The notes: a model not told the origin generated them from the sequence alone. Positions 16,124 through 25,572 are shown, counted from the first letter of the stretch. The stretch: 64,000 bases of DNA from JAGQVA01 sp033764335 (GCA_033764335.1 JANRJC010000033.1:1-64000); one strand, 5' to 3'. A program made the numbers and translations.

Positions 16124-17290
16124 ATGGATATACATCGTTTTCGCATCGAAACCCCGGGTACAACTCACCGCATCCACCTCAATAATGCCGGTGCGAGCCT
16201 GATGACCACTCCGGTTATCAATAAAATCAAAGAAATTATTGATCAGGAAACGAGGGAAGGCGGATACGAAGTTATGTTTGCCCGTGAGGGAGAAATCCGG
16301 CAGGCCTACGACTCACTCGGCCACCTCATGCACAGTAAAAGCCGGAATATTGCTTTTTCGGCAAGCGCTACGGATGCATGGTCTATCGCCGTTTCTTCGG
16401 TTCCCCTTAGCCGGGGTGATGTTATCCTCACCACTACCAACGATTACTGTGCCAATCAGATTACTTTTCTGGCGATGATCAAACGGCTGGGGGTAAGGGT
16501 ACTTCACGTTCCCGATACAGCCGCCGGAGGGGTAAGTGTGGATGCTTTTGAAGAATATGTAAAAAAATACCGGCCCAAACTCGCCGCCGTTACCCATGTT
16601 CCTACCAACTCCGGTCTTGTACAACCCGTGGGCGAAATCGGGAAAATCTGCCGGGAAAATGAACTGCTTTACCTCGTGGATGGTTGCCAGTCGGTCGGGC
16701 AAATGGATGTAAATCCCGATGCGATCGGCTGCGATTTTTTTAGTGCTACGAGTCGCAAGTTTCTGCGAGGCCCGCGTGGTATGGGGTTTCTGTGGGTTTC
16801 TGACCGCGCTTTGGACATGGGATTGGAGCCTATGTATATGGACCTCAACGGTGCCGAATGGACCGATGCAGAAACCTATATTCCCCGCTCCGATGCCAAA
16901 CGATACGAAACTTTTGAATTTTCCTACGCCCTGCTCCTGGCAATGGCCGAAGCGGCACGTTATGCAATAAATATCGGACTTCCCGCTATCGAAACCCGTG
17001 TAAATGCACTGGCAGCTTATACCCGCGACCGCCTGTCCGAAATTCCCGGCGTGAGGGTACTTGACGAAGGAGAAAAACTTTGCGGAATCGTCACCTTTCA
17101 TATTGAGGGGGAAGACCCGATGGCCGTCAAAAACCGCCTCGACAAAAGAGGGATAAATTGTTCGCTTGCCTTCCGGCGTAATGCGGTCATGGATTTTGAC
17201 CGCAAAGGCGTAAACTGGGCACTACGGTTTTCGCCTCATTACTACAATACCGAAGCCGAAATCGAGGAAGTCCTCGGCGTAAAATTGTAA
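16124..17290 (+). CDS. Class V aminotransferase-fold PLP enzyme (cysteine desulfurase/lyase-like)
   Basis: A 388-residue type I-fold PLP enzyme of aminotransferase class V. Landmarks are HLNNAGASLMTTPV near 18-31 (substrate-binding loop), SATDAWSIAV near 81-90 (phosphate contact), D186-G-C-Q-S190 (Asp contacting the pyridine nitrogen and the stacking Gln), and SATSRKFLRGPRG with K212 as the Schiff-base lysine. No catalytic-Cys loop typical of IscS/SufS can be confidently pointed out, so a selenocysteine lyase/isopenicillin-N-epimerase-like enzyme acting on a small amino acid is as likely as a sulfur donor. No isc/suf genes are near. The start ATG at 16124 directly begins the conserved part. 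Confidence 0.8.
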   Translation: MDIHRFRIETPGTTHRIHLNNAGASLMTTPVINKIKEIIDQETREGGYEVMFAREGEIRQAYDSLGHLMHSKSRNIAFSASATDAWSIAVSSVPLSRGDVILTTTNDYCANQITFLAMIKRLGVRVLHVPDTAAGGVSVDAFEEYVKKYRPKLAAVTHVPTNSGLVQPVGEIGKICRENELLYLVDGCQSVGQMDVNPDAIGCDFFSATSRKFLRGPRGMGFLWVSDRALDMGLEPMYMDLNGAEWTDAETYIPRSDAKRYETFEFSYALLLAMAEAARYAINIGLPAIETRVNALAAYTRDRLSEIPGVRVLDEGEKLCGIVTFHIEGEDPMAVKNRLDKRGINCSLAFRRNAVMDFDRKGVNWALRFSPHYYNTEAEIEEVLGVKL

Positions 17291-17374
17291 TTAGGAGCAG
17301 GATGCGATTGTAGGGAAAAATGTTTACCTTATAATAATTTTCCTTTACCTCAATTATCATTTACCTTATTTTCC

Positions 17375-17785
17375 ATGAAATCAACCTTGTTTTTATTGGC
17401 AATCCTTTTCGGATTTTTTGCATTCACCCTGGTTTCCTGCAAATCAGGTGGAGCTACCACAAGCAGTACTCCTAAAGTAAAAAAAGAAGTTCCTCCTGCT
17501 TTGGATATGCTGGACTTGCTGCGACGTGAGCCTTTTTTGTATATCACCGGCTCCGGTGCCAATGCGCGCATTCAACTGCGTGGACAAAAAACTATTTCTG
17601 ACCCCGACGAAGAAGTGATGTTTTTGTTGGATGGACAGCGTTTGGGAATTGGCTACCAGGTCGTACAGGATATTAACCCCAACGACGTAGAGGGCATTGA
17701 AGTAATTCGCGATCAGGCACGTCTTGCCCGTTACAACATCAGTTCCATGACAGGCGCAGTAAATATTAGAATCAAAAAACAATAA
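17375..17785 (+). CDS. Lipoprotein made of a stand-alone TonB plug domain (copy 1)
   Basis: A 136-residue predicted lipoprotein (lipobox LVSC, Cys22). After a 20-residue linker it is only a TonB-dependent-receptor plug-like domain: MLDLLRREPFLYITGSGANARIQLRGQ, VMFLLDGQRLG, INPNDVEGIEVIRDQARLARYN, TGAVNIRIKKQ. This is the SusC/RagA plug signature (I.LRG, LDG, I.P.DVE.IEVI.D, GA..I.IK), but no beta-barrel follows; the gene ends exactly where the plug ends. The next gene, 4 nt downstream, is a paralogue. Function is unknown; it might gate or bind a partner barrel, or be a domesticated surface lipoprotein. Confidence 0.78.
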   Translation: MKSTLFLLAILFGFFAFTLVSCKSGGATTSSTPKVKKEVPPALDMLDLLRREPFLYITGSGANARIQLRGQKTISDPDEEVMFLLDGQRLGIGYQVVQDINPNDVEGIEVIRDQARLARYNISSMTGAVNIRIKKQ

Positions 17786-17789
17786 GCTT

Positions 17790-18182
17790 ATGAAAACTAT
17801 TGCCCTGATTTTACTTCTTTCGGCTCTGGCCCTCGTGAGTTCTTGTACAAGCAGCGGTGCGGTTGCCCAAGATGCTTCCTCAAACCTTCGGGACACTCCT
17901 GCGGCAACAATGGCCGATCTCTTGCGTCGTCAGCCCAACCTACAGGTTTCCGGCTCCGGTGAAAATATTCAACTTCAGATCAGAGGCCAAAACACAATGA
18001 TGACTTCTACAGAGCCGATGATCGTGGTGGACGGCTATCGTGTGGGGTCGGGATACGCCGCAATTCAGTCCATCAACCCTGCGGATGTAGCCCGGATCAA
18101 TATCATCCGCGACCCGGGCCAGCTTGCCGGCTACGGACTCGGCGCCGCCAACGGCGTAATTGAAATTCACCTCGTGAAATAG
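17790..18182 (+). CDS. Lipoprotein made of a stand-alone TonB plug domain (copy 2)
   Basis: A 130-residue paralogue of the preceding gene. The lipobox is VSSC (Cys19), the linker is shorter, and the plug core is better conserved: MADLLRRQPNLQVSGSGENIQLQIRGQ, PMIVVDGYRVGSGY, INPADVARINIIRDPGQLAGYG, ANGVIEIHLVK. The last part (YGLGAANGVIEI) matches the SusC plug hallmark YGxxAANGVIxIxTK almost completely. Again no barrel follows. The 4-nt spacing to copy 1 means a two-gene operon from a local duplication. Confidence 0.78.
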   Translation: MKTIALILLLSALALVSSCTSSGAVAQDASSNLRDTPAATMADLLRRQPNLQVSGSGENIQLQIRGQNTMMTSTEPMIVVDGYRVGSGYAAIQSINPADVARINIIRDPGQLAGYGLGAANGVIEIHLVK

Positions 18183-18190
18183 ATTTCTAC

Positions 18191-18246
18191 CGTTTACAAA
18201 CTCATCCCGGCCGCTTATCGGCTATACCCTGTCGTTTACAAACTCA
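18191..18246. repeat. 14-bp direct repeat upstream of the RHS locus
   Basis: CGTTTACAAACTCA occurs at 18191-18204 and again at 18233-18246 (42-bp period). The second copy lies inside a hairpin CCCTG...CAGGG (about 18228-18249), and GCCG-CTTAT-CGGC forms a small hairpin in between. It is placed between the plug-lipoprotein operon and the RHS operon, so it could hold a terminator or a regulatory site. Confidence 0.5.
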
Positions 18247-18333
18247 GGGTTGATAAAGAACAAATTGACGGGCATATTCGCTCCTGTCATTTTGTTCTTT
18301 CTTTTTTATTCACATCACTAATTGTACAAATCT

Positions 18334-21300
18334 ATGAAAACACTTTATTGCAGGGGTATCGTCACCCTGTATGCACTGTTTGCCTGTATTTTTCTGAAGG
18401 TACACGGGCAGGAAAACCATACGCCGGACATGATTCCGCCTTCCCCCACGGCTGCGGCTTTGGGTAAATACGGCGAAGTTCCGGTCAGCCTTTATACCGG
18501 GATTCCGGGGATCGGCATTCCTCTCTGGAACATACAAAGTCGTGATATTTCGCTGCCCGTTTCGCTTTCTTACCATGCCGGAGGGATAAAAGTAGAAGAT
18601 ATCGCTCCCTGGACCGGCCTCGGCTGGTCCCTAAATGCCGGAGGACTGATTACTCGCACGGTTAGAGGATTGCCCGACGAACTGCCCAATGGCTACCTTA
18701 ACAATGTTGTCCCCGCTGCCAATACCATTGACGAACAAGCCGACTACAATTATCTCTATGCCGTCTCTGATGGTGCGATTGATACCGAGTCGGATTTTTA
18801 TTTCTACAATTTTGCAGGTCGTACCGGCAAATTTCTATTTGAAGAAAACGGAACTATTCACTCCATCCCTTATGAACCCATCAAAATCGAAAAAATTTCC
18901 GACTACCGCTTTGAGATTACGGATGAAAAAGGCGTGAAATATGTTTTCGGAACCAGTCTTTCCGGTGAAGATGCTTGTGAGGTTTCCAGTCCTTCCGGGC
19001 ACAATAATATCGCCGCCCCATTTGTTTCGAGCTGGTTCCTGACGGATATCATTTCACCCTCCGGAACCGAGGCTATTACCCTGAAATACAATTCTGCCGG
19101 GGGGCACGTCACTCAACCGTCAACTTATGAAGCTATTTATCAACCCATAGCCAACAATTTATTTTGTATGCTACCCCCGGAGCCGATCTTTTCTTCGGTA
19201 GTAACTGTCATAAACAAAGCGATGAAAATTAGCGAAATCACCTGGCCTGATGGCAGAATGACCTTCCTTCGGGACGGCAACCGCAGCGATTTAGGTACGG
19301 CAAATCTGGATTATAAGCTTACTTCCGTGGTTGTCTATGACCGCTCCAATCAGGAAATGAAACGTTTTGATCTGGCCTATTCCTATTTCAACAATACTGC
19401 CTCAGATCTTAAGAAAAAACGCCTAAAACTGCTCAGTGTTACGGAAAAAGCCCCCAACGGGGAAACCAAACCGCCCTTTTCTTTTACTTATGAGGAAAGT
19501 GTGGCATTGCCTTCCCGCTCATCCAAACAACAGGATCACTGGGGATTTTTTAACGGAATCGCTTACAATGACAATATCAATTCGCTGATTCCGACAATTT
19601 CCATCGGTACACAGGTCATTACCGGAGCAGACCGCACCCCCAATTTCAACTATACCAAAGCCGGGACATTGACGCAGGTCACTTATCCTACCGGCGGCTA
19701 TTCCCGCTACGAATATGAACTCAATAACTACGACGGAGGGAATGCCGGTGGTTTGAGAGTTAAAAAAGTTACTACCCATGACGGTAACGACCCGGCAAAA
19801 GACATGATCCGGACATTTGTCTATGAAAATCCGGCAAACCCCGGCATTTCCAGCGGAAAACTGGTGCGACCAATTCCTCCTTATCATGAAATCATTACCT
19901 TCATCCTCGACGATCCCGGCACTACCCTACCCGGCTTAACCATTGAGTGTGCATTTTACAAACTTTCCTCCAATAGTACCTATGCTTTGGGCACTACTCA
20001 AGGCGGAACGGTAGGTTATACCCATGTCTCCGAAATTTATGGAGTCAACGGCAGCAACGGTAAAACGGAGTATGAATTTGCCTTTATTCCCGACTTTGAT
20101 ATCGAAAGCAGCATGGACTGGCACCGGGGACAAATGTTACACAAAACCGATTATGCCCGCACAACTACCGGTTTCCGCAAAGTGAATGAAATCATTAATA
20201 CCTTCAACTTTAGCGGATCTCCTTTTCTGGAACACAATATTTTATCGCTTCATGTAAAACCTCATAAAATCGGAATTCAACCTTTTACAGGTCCGGCGGT
20301 TAGCTATCTCGGGTTGTTTGACTTTTGGGAATCCAGTGCGCAAAGCCGGTGGGTAATTCTGACCCAAAGTATCGAACGCGCTTACAACGACAACGGGGTG
20401 GATTTTTTGGAAAAAAAGGTAGAATACACCTATGACAACTATCGCCACGGGCAACCTACCCGCACCACCGTCTGGAACAGCGATGGCAGAGTGACGGTAA
20501 GCAAACAAAAATACGCGATGGACTACGATCCCAACCTTTCGCTGCGGATTTCAGGCGGTAGCCCCAAAGTGAAGGACTTACTCGACAAATTTATGAACAA
20601 CATTGTGATCGAATCCCAAATATGGGAAGGCACATCGGCCAGCAGCCTTTCCCTGCTTTCGGGAAATGTGCGAGAATTTGCCGAGGTCTCCGGATTGCCT
20701 AATATTGCGGATAAAATTATTTTACCCTCGTCCATCTGGCAGTTAGAAACGGCTTCACCGATTTCTGCTGCGACTTTTACCCCTTCCGAAAACCTCGTTT
20801 TGCCCGCCCAATTGTACAATACGCTCATTCCGGGTTATCAGGTTACCGGTAAAAACTGGTATAAAAAACGGGTAGATTATCAGTACGACGGAAAAGGAAA
20901 TATCGTGTGCCAGACATTGGTTCATGGAAATCCTATCGCTTATATCTGGGGATACAACCATCTCCTTATCACGGCCAAAGTGGAAAATGCAGTTCAGAAT
21001 GAAATTGCCTTTTCCTCCTTTGAAGACGAAACAACCGGAAACTGGTCTTACACAGGCACACCGACAACCACCCTTGCTAAAACCGGTATCCGCAGTTATG
21101 CCCTCTCTTCGGGAAATATTACCAAAACGAGCATCCCACCCGGCGATTATTTGCTTTCATATTGGGCGCAGGGAACCGTTAACACGTCTCTAGGCGTAGC
21201 GACTGCCAATTCCGGACTGGACTCTGACGCAAATGGATGGACTTATATAGAGAAGAAAATCAGTGTGTCTGCCAACAGTTCCCTCACCCTCTCGGGTTCG

Positions 21301-21504
21301 GGCATGATTGATGAACTTCGACTTCATCCCGAAGATGCCACGATGACGACAGTTACCTGCGACAATCAGTTGAATGTAACGGGTTTCAATAGTTTACAAA
21401 ATCTGTCTTCAACCTTTAAATATGACCCGATGGGAAGGTTGACCCTCTCTCATGACCATGAAGGAAATATTTTGCAACGAATCACTTACCACTTTAAAAA
21501 CTAG
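18334..21504 (+). CDS. Large secreted RHS-locus protein (RHS/YD-repeat-associated, N-terminal partner)
   Basis: About 1056 residues, started at the ATG at 18334 (the frame is open to a TTG at 18322). Signal peptide (about 1-26, ending KVHGQE) followed by a conserved Bacteroidota RHS-family N-terminal region: PSPTAAALGKYGEVPVSLYTGIPGIGIPLW, VSLSYHAGGIKVEDIAPWTGLGWSLNAGG. Many beta-strand segments follow, among them ITWPDGRMTFLRDGNR, LTQVTYPTGGYSRYEYELN and DYQYDGKGNIVCQ, and near the end a YD-type repeat, FKYDPMGRLTLSHDHEGNIL. No toxin domain follows; the gene stops 10 bp before the toxin-bearing RHS gene. It is probably part of the same shell or delivery apparatus, co-expressed with it. Confidence 0.8.
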   Translation: MKTLYCRGIVTLYALFACIFLKVHGQENHTPDMIPPSPTAAALGKYGEVPVSLYTGIPGIGIPLWNIQSRDISLPVSLSYHAGGIKVEDIAPWTGLGWSLNAGGLITRTVRGLPDELPNGYLNNVVPAANTIDEQADYNYLYAVSDGAIDTESDFYFYNFAGRTGKFLFEENGTIHSIPYEPIKIEKISDYRFEITDEKGVKYVFGTSLSGEDACEVSSPSGHNNIAAPFVSSWFLTDIISPSGTEAITLKYNSAGGHVTQPSTYEAIYQPIANNLFCMLPPEPIFSSVVTVINKAMKISEITWPDGRMTFLRDGNRSDLGTANLDYKLTSVVVYDRSNQEMKRFDLAYSYFNNTASDLKKKRLKLLSVTEKAPNGETKPPFSFTYEESVALPSRSSKQQDHWGFFNGIAYNDNINSLIPTISIGTQVITGADRTPNFNYTKAGTLTQVTYPTGGYSRYEYELNNYDGGNAGGLRVKKVTTHDGNDPAKDMIRTFVYENPANPGISSGKLVRPIPPYHEIITFILDDPGTTLPGLTIECAFYKLSSNSTYALGTTQGGTVGYTHVSEIYGVNGSNGKTEYEFAFIPDFDIESSMDWHRGQMLHKTDYARTTTGFRKVNEIINTFNFSGSPFLEHNILSLHVKPHKIGIQPFTGPAVSYLGLFDFWESSAQSRWVILTQSIERAYNDNGVDFLEKKVEYTYDNYRHGQPTRTTVWNSDGRVTVSKQKYAMDYDPNLSLRISGGSPKVKDLLDKFMNNIVIESQIWEGTSASSLSLLSGNVREFAEVSGLPNIADKIILPSSIWQLETASPISAATFTPSENLVLPAQLYNTLIPGYQVTGKNWYKKRVDYQYDGKGNIVCQTLVHGNPIAYIWGYNHLLITAKVENAVQNEIAFSSFEDETTGNWSYTGTPTTTLAKTGIRSYALSSGNITKTSIPPGDYLLSYWAQGTVNTSLGVATANSGLDSDANGWTYIEKKISVSANSSLTLSGSGMIDELRLHPEDATMTTVTCDNQLNVTGFNSLQNLSSTFKYDPMGRLTLSHDHEGNILQRITYHFKN

Positions 21505-21514
21505 CACAACCACT

Positions 21515-24500
21515 ATGAAACCATTTTACAGGTGCCTCAGCACCGGAATTTTACTCACCTGGGCCGTGGCGGGAAGCTTGCTCGCTCAGTCGTTGAATCA
21601 GAATTTTATTCAAACCGAAGTACCGCAGACTGCGGTAAAAACCGAAGCTGCTCTCGGGAGCCTTTCCGATATGAACGAAAGGCATCGTTCGGTTCAGTAT
21701 TTTGACGGACTTGGGCGTCCGCTTCAGACCGTCGAGGTAAAAGCTTCTGCCGGAGGCAAAGACCAGGTTGTTTTTCAGATATACGATGAGTTTGGCCGAA
21801 ATCCGAGATCGTATTTGCCTTACGAATCAACCCTTACCAACGGAGGTTCTTTCCGGGCAAATCCCGTATCCGAACAGGATACTTATTTTGATCTGATGGG
21901 ACTCATTGCACCGGTGGATCGAAATTATCCTTTTGCCGATCAGGTATTTGAGCCTTCTCCTCTCAACCGCGTAATCGAACAGGGTGCGCCGGGATTTGAC
22001 TGGCAGCCTGCACAAGGTAATACATCCAAATTATATTATCGCACCAACGATCTTTCCGTGGCAACAGACGTGGTAAACCGGTGGAATTATAATCCGGTCA
22101 ACGGGCAATTTGTCGCGGCAGGTACTTATCCGGCCAATTCCCTCACCGTAACAGAGGTTAAAGACAATAACGGTCACTCGAAGATACAATACACCGACAA
22201 AGCCGGGCGGGTAGTGCTGAAAAGGATTGCGATAAATGCGACATCTTCGCCCACGAATGCTGCTTCCTGGATGAATATTTATTCGCTGTACGACCATTTT
22301 GGAAGGCTGCGTGTGGTATTACAACCCGAAGGAGTAAAGGCCGCTCTCGCCAACGGCGGCAACCTCTACACAGGCTCCATTCTGGACAATTTTGCCTTTT
22401 CCTACCTGTACGATGAAAAAGGGCGGATGATCGCTCAAAAAGCACCCGGTGTGGGTTGGATTTACAAGGTTTATGATCCCCTCGACCGAGTTGTGCTTAC
22501 ACAGGACGGAGCCTTGCGGTCGCAGAATAATCAATTCTGGATTTTTACCAAATATGATCATCTGGGCCGGCCGATAAAAACCGGGATTTATCAAAACTCC
22601 GCAAATCTTACCCGCGACCAGTTACAGGTAAACATTCGTACCGGCTGCGAAAACGGGCAACTGAAGTTGTCCGAAATGCGCTCTGCGAGCAGTTTTGACC
22701 TGAATCAGGGATATACCAACCAGGCCTTTCCCCAGACGATCAAAGAACTTTACTCCGTAACCTGGTACGATCACTACGATTTTAACCTCGACGGAATCCC
22801 GGAAAAGGCTTACACTTTTGAACCGGAAATACCCGGAAATGAAGCTTTTCTGCGCACAACTGGCAAGATAACGGGCAACCGGACATGGATACCCAACCGC
22901 GATCCCGATATGCCCGACAGTATGCTTACCGCTATATTTTACGATGATCGCGGAAGGGAAATTCAGATGGTCGCCGAAAACCATATCGGCGGGATGGAAC
23001 TGCTGACCCGGAAATACGATTTCAAGGGAAAAGCGATCCGAAAAATCCACCGCCACACCGATGCCAATCGCAACTACGCAGTCATCAATGATTTTACCTA
23101 TGACCATCGGGGGAGAGAACTGACCAATACCCAAACCCATGAGCTTGACGGGGTAAAAGACACACCGGTAATCCTTTCAGCGCTGGAATACGACGCGCTG
23201 GGAAGGGTTTCGGAGAAAAACCTCCATTCGGAAGATCAGGGCAGTACTTATACCCAGTCTGTGGATTATTTTTACAATATCCGAAACTGGCTTACCGACA
23301 TCAATCAGATTAACCCCAACTGCGGGCAGACCGGAACCGGAGAAGGTGCTAATGGTGAACCGGTAAATGTCGGAAACAATGACCCCGGTACGCTCTTTGG
23401 TGATGATCAGACAGAAGATGCCTTTGGCATGAAGCTGTATCACAATACCGGGTTTACGGCCCTCAATACCTCTGCCACGGCACAATACAACGGAAATATA
23501 TCCGGCATCGAATGGCAAACTCCCACCGATTGTATCGTCAGAGGTTATGGATTTAAGTATGACTATAACGACCGGCTGCTTGACGCCCATTATGCCGCCC
23601 AAAATGCTACCGGTGTATGGAATCAGGAGTTAAACCGTTATTCCGTCAACGAAATCGGGTACGACTTAAATGGCAATATTCAGAAGGTAAAACGCAAAGG
23701 CAAAACCGGTGCAACCACTTATGGTTTAATTGACGATCTGACCTATACTTATACCGGCAATAAGGTCACCAAAGTAAAAGATAAAATCACCGCTTCTTTT
23801 GCCAGCCTGGGCATAGACCATTTTTACGATGGAAACCCCACAACAAACGACTATATCTATGACGGTGGCGGTAATATCACCACCGACAACAACAAAACCA
23901 TAACTGTAACCTACAACCTCCACAGTAAGCCGGTAAAAGTTCAATATGCCAACGGCAATCGGATTGAATTTATTTACGACGGGGAAGGCAACAAACTTCG
24001 CAAAAAAGTAACCACTGCCTCCACCGAAATAGAGGACTATGTACAGGGGTTCGTCTATCAGGATCAGGAACTGGTTTTTTTCGCTCATTCGGAAGGGCGG
24101 GTAAATTTTGTCAACCAGTCAACCTTTGAATATCAGTACAACCTGACCGACCATCTGGGAAATGTCAGAGTCAGTTTCCGGCCCGACAGTGTCCAGGATT
24201 GGGTGATTGTGCAGGAAGACCATTATTACCCCTTTGGCATGCGCATGGGCGGGCTTTCCTTTCAGAGCGGAGTGGAAAATGACCTTCGTTTCAACGGAAA
24301 AGAACGAACCGGAGACCTGAACCTCGGCTGGTACGACTACGGATTTCGCTGGTATATGCCCGAAATAGGGCGTTTTGTCAGTAGCGACCCGATCGCCGAT
24401 AAATTCCCCGAACTGACCAATTACCAGTATGCCGGAAATACTCCGATACAGGCCATAGATCTCGATGGGCTGGAGCCGATCACGATCAATCTGGAAATGA

Positions 24501-25225
24501 CGATGTGGGAAAACATTCAGACTTATTTGATTTCAGCCTGGACTAGTGCAGAAGATATCAAAGCGATTGCTCAAATGGGCACACCCCAAGGACAATACAA
24601 GGCTATGTCAAATCTGTATGACTTAGGCGTAAGAGTAATAGAAAACCCTAAAGCAGTCTTTGACTCCGGCGCATCGCAAATCTATAAGATAATCATTGAT
24701 ACTAATAGCACGGATCCGCTGACTGCAGGAAAAGCAAAAGGCCATATCAACACGTTTATTATCGAGCTTGTGGTGGGAAGCAAGGGCGTGTCAACCTTAG
24801 GAAAAACGTCCACCATCGCTCGTACAACCTCTGTCGTGGATGATGTCGTCGAAGAATTTATGATCTTCTACCGGGGAGATGCAAACGGATCCCCCATCAT
24901 CACCTCCCATGCAGTCAAAAAAGGAGGGTATGCGTATTCAAAGTCTCTGATTGAGAATGGGGATCTGGAAACGCTGATGAAAAAACATGCTGCGCATAGT
25001 GAAGCAAGCGTTTCACCCTTCATTTCGATAACCACCGATATTGGAATAGCTCGACATTTTGCAGGACCGAATGGTACCATTCATGTCCTCCGTATTCCCA
25101 AAAGCAGAGCCATACCTAATATATATAATAAATATTCCGTGGAGGGAGTTAGTGAATCGGAATATTTAATTCCTAATTATATTCGACCCAGTGAAATTAT
25201 CACCTCTGTAAAACTAAATCCATGA
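21515..25225 (+). CDS. Secreted RHS polymorphic toxin with C-terminal ADP-ribosyltransferase-like domain
   Basis: A 1236-residue protein from the ATG at 21515 (signal peptide MKPFYRCLSTG...SLLAQ). Residues about 30-960 are the Bacteroidota RHS N-terminal region and YD repeats (VQYFDGLGRPLQTVEV, FQIYDEFGRNPRSYLP, YDALGRVSEKNL). Residues about 955-990 are the RHS core motif (GRFVSSDPIADKFPELTNYQ, then GNTPIQAIDLDGLEP), after which RHS toxins switch to a variable effector. The remaining about 245 residues end in an R-S-E-type ADP-ribosyltransferase pattern: FYRGD (R1120), FISITTD (S1171-I-T1173), and ESEYLIPNYI (E1214-S-E1216). Such domains transfer ADP-ribose from NAD+ to a target. The stop overlaps the next small gene by 4 nt, the usual toxin-immunity layout. 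No VgrG or PAAR is seen; export by Sec is predicted. Confidence 0.85.
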   Translation: MKPFYRCLSTGILLTWAVAGSLLAQSLNQNFIQTEVPQTAVKTEAALGSLSDMNERHRSVQYFDGLGRPLQTVEVKASAGGKDQVVFQIYDEFGRNPRSYLPYESTLTNGGSFRANPVSEQDTYFDLMGLIAPVDRNYPFADQVFEPSPLNRVIEQGAPGFDWQPAQGNTSKLYYRTNDLSVATDVVNRWNYNPVNGQFVAAGTYPANSLTVTEVKDNNGHSKIQYTDKAGRVVLKRIAINATSSPTNAASWMNIYSLYDHFGRLRVVLQPEGVKAALANGGNLYTGSILDNFAFSYLYDEKGRMIAQKAPGVGWIYKVYDPLDRVVLTQDGALRSQNNQFWIFTKYDHLGRPIKTGIYQNSANLTRDQLQVNIRTGCENGQLKLSEMRSASSFDLNQGYTNQAFPQTIKELYSVTWYDHYDFNLDGIPEKAYTFEPEIPGNEAFLRTTGKITGNRTWIPNRDPDMPDSMLTAIFYDDRGREIQMVAENHIGGMELLTRKYDFKGKAIRKIHRHTDANRNYAVINDFTYDHRGRELTNTQTHELDGVKDTPVILSALEYDALGRVSEKNLHSEDQGSTYTQSVDYFYNIRNWLTDINQINPNCGQTGTGEGANGEPVNVGNNDPGTLFGDDQTEDAFGMKLYHNTGFTALNTSATAQYNGNISGIEWQTPTDCIVRGYGFKYDYNDRLLDAHYAAQNATGVWNQELNRYSVNEIGYDLNGNIQKVKRKGKTGATTYGLIDDLTYTYTGNKVTKVKDKITASFASLGIDHFYDGNPTTNDYIYDGGGNITTDNNKTITVTYNLHSKPVKVQYANGNRIEFIYDGEGNKLRKKVTTASTEIEDYVQGFVYQDQELVFFAHSEGRVNFVNQSTFEYQYNLTDHLGNVRVSFRPDSVQDWVIVQEDHYYPFGMRMGGLSFQSGVENDLRFNGKERTGDLNLGWYDYGFRWYMPEIGRFVSSDPIADKFPELTNYQYAGNTPIQAIDLDGLEPITINLEMTMWENIQTYLISAWTSAEDIKAIAQMGTPQGQYKAMSNLYDLGVRVIENPKAVFDSGASQIYKIIIDTNSTDPLTAGKAKGHINTFIIELVVGSKGVSTLGKTSTIARTTSVVDDVVEEFMIFYRGDANGSPIITSHAVKKGGYAYSKSLIENGDLETLMKKHAAHSEASVSPFISITTDIGIARHFAGPNGTIHVLRIPKSRAIPNIYNKYSVEGVSESEYLIPNYIRPSEIITSVKLNP

Positions 25226-25515
25226 CTATGCCTGAATTCATTCCTTCAACAGACCTTCGACTAGAACATGCCCCTCTATCAACGGCGAATATTCACGATA
25301 TAAGTCGTTTTGCCATTACTTTTAATGCAGATGAGGTAGGCAAAGAAGCCTGGACGTTGAACCTTGACAGCGATTTTTCCACCTTGTCTTTGGTTGAACT
25401 TCGGTGTATTCTTTATGTAGAACAACGCCGCTGGAATCATTATCATCGCGCTTATACGCCCGAGGTTGAAGCAAAACTCCGGGAGATCGTTGAAAGAATC
25501 CGAGGACTTTTGTAA
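25222..25515 (+). CDS. Probable immunity protein for the RHS-ART toxin
   Basis: A 97-residue soluble protein with no signal peptide, starting at an ATGA that overlaps the toxin stop codon. It has an acidic N-terminal half (ITFNADEVGKEAWTLNLDSDF) and a basic, helical C-terminal half (LVELRCILYVEQRRWNHYHR, then VEAKLREIVERIRGLL). The family is not recognised. Assignment as immunity protein rests on position: directly behind and translationally coupled to the variable toxin tip, small, cytosolic, and followed by a terminator. An alternative start 9 nt downstream (ATG at 25228) is possible. Confidence 0.7.
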   Translation: MTMPEFIPSTDLRLEHAPLSTANIHDISRFAITFNADEVGKEAWTLNLDSDFSTLSLVELRCILYVEQRRWNHYHRAYTPEVEAKLREIVERIRGLL

Positions 25516-25522
25516 TCTGCCC

Positions 25523-25572
25523 GGCGGTCATTCCGGGTACAGAAAATGTATTCGGAATGGCCGCCCTTTCTT
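25523..25572 (+). terminator. Rho-independent terminator after the toxin-immunity pair
   Basis: GGCGGTCATTCCG (25523-25535) pairs with CGGAATGGCCGCC (25553-25565) over 13 bp with one T-G wobble-type mismatch, followed by CTTTCTTGT. It separates the RHS locus from the filament operon, which begins at 25604. Confidence 0.75.

Noticed and set aside
18334..25225. RHS proteins as type VI secretion effectors
   Set aside because: No PAAR, VgrG, Hcp or T6SS genes; both proteins have Sec signal peptides.
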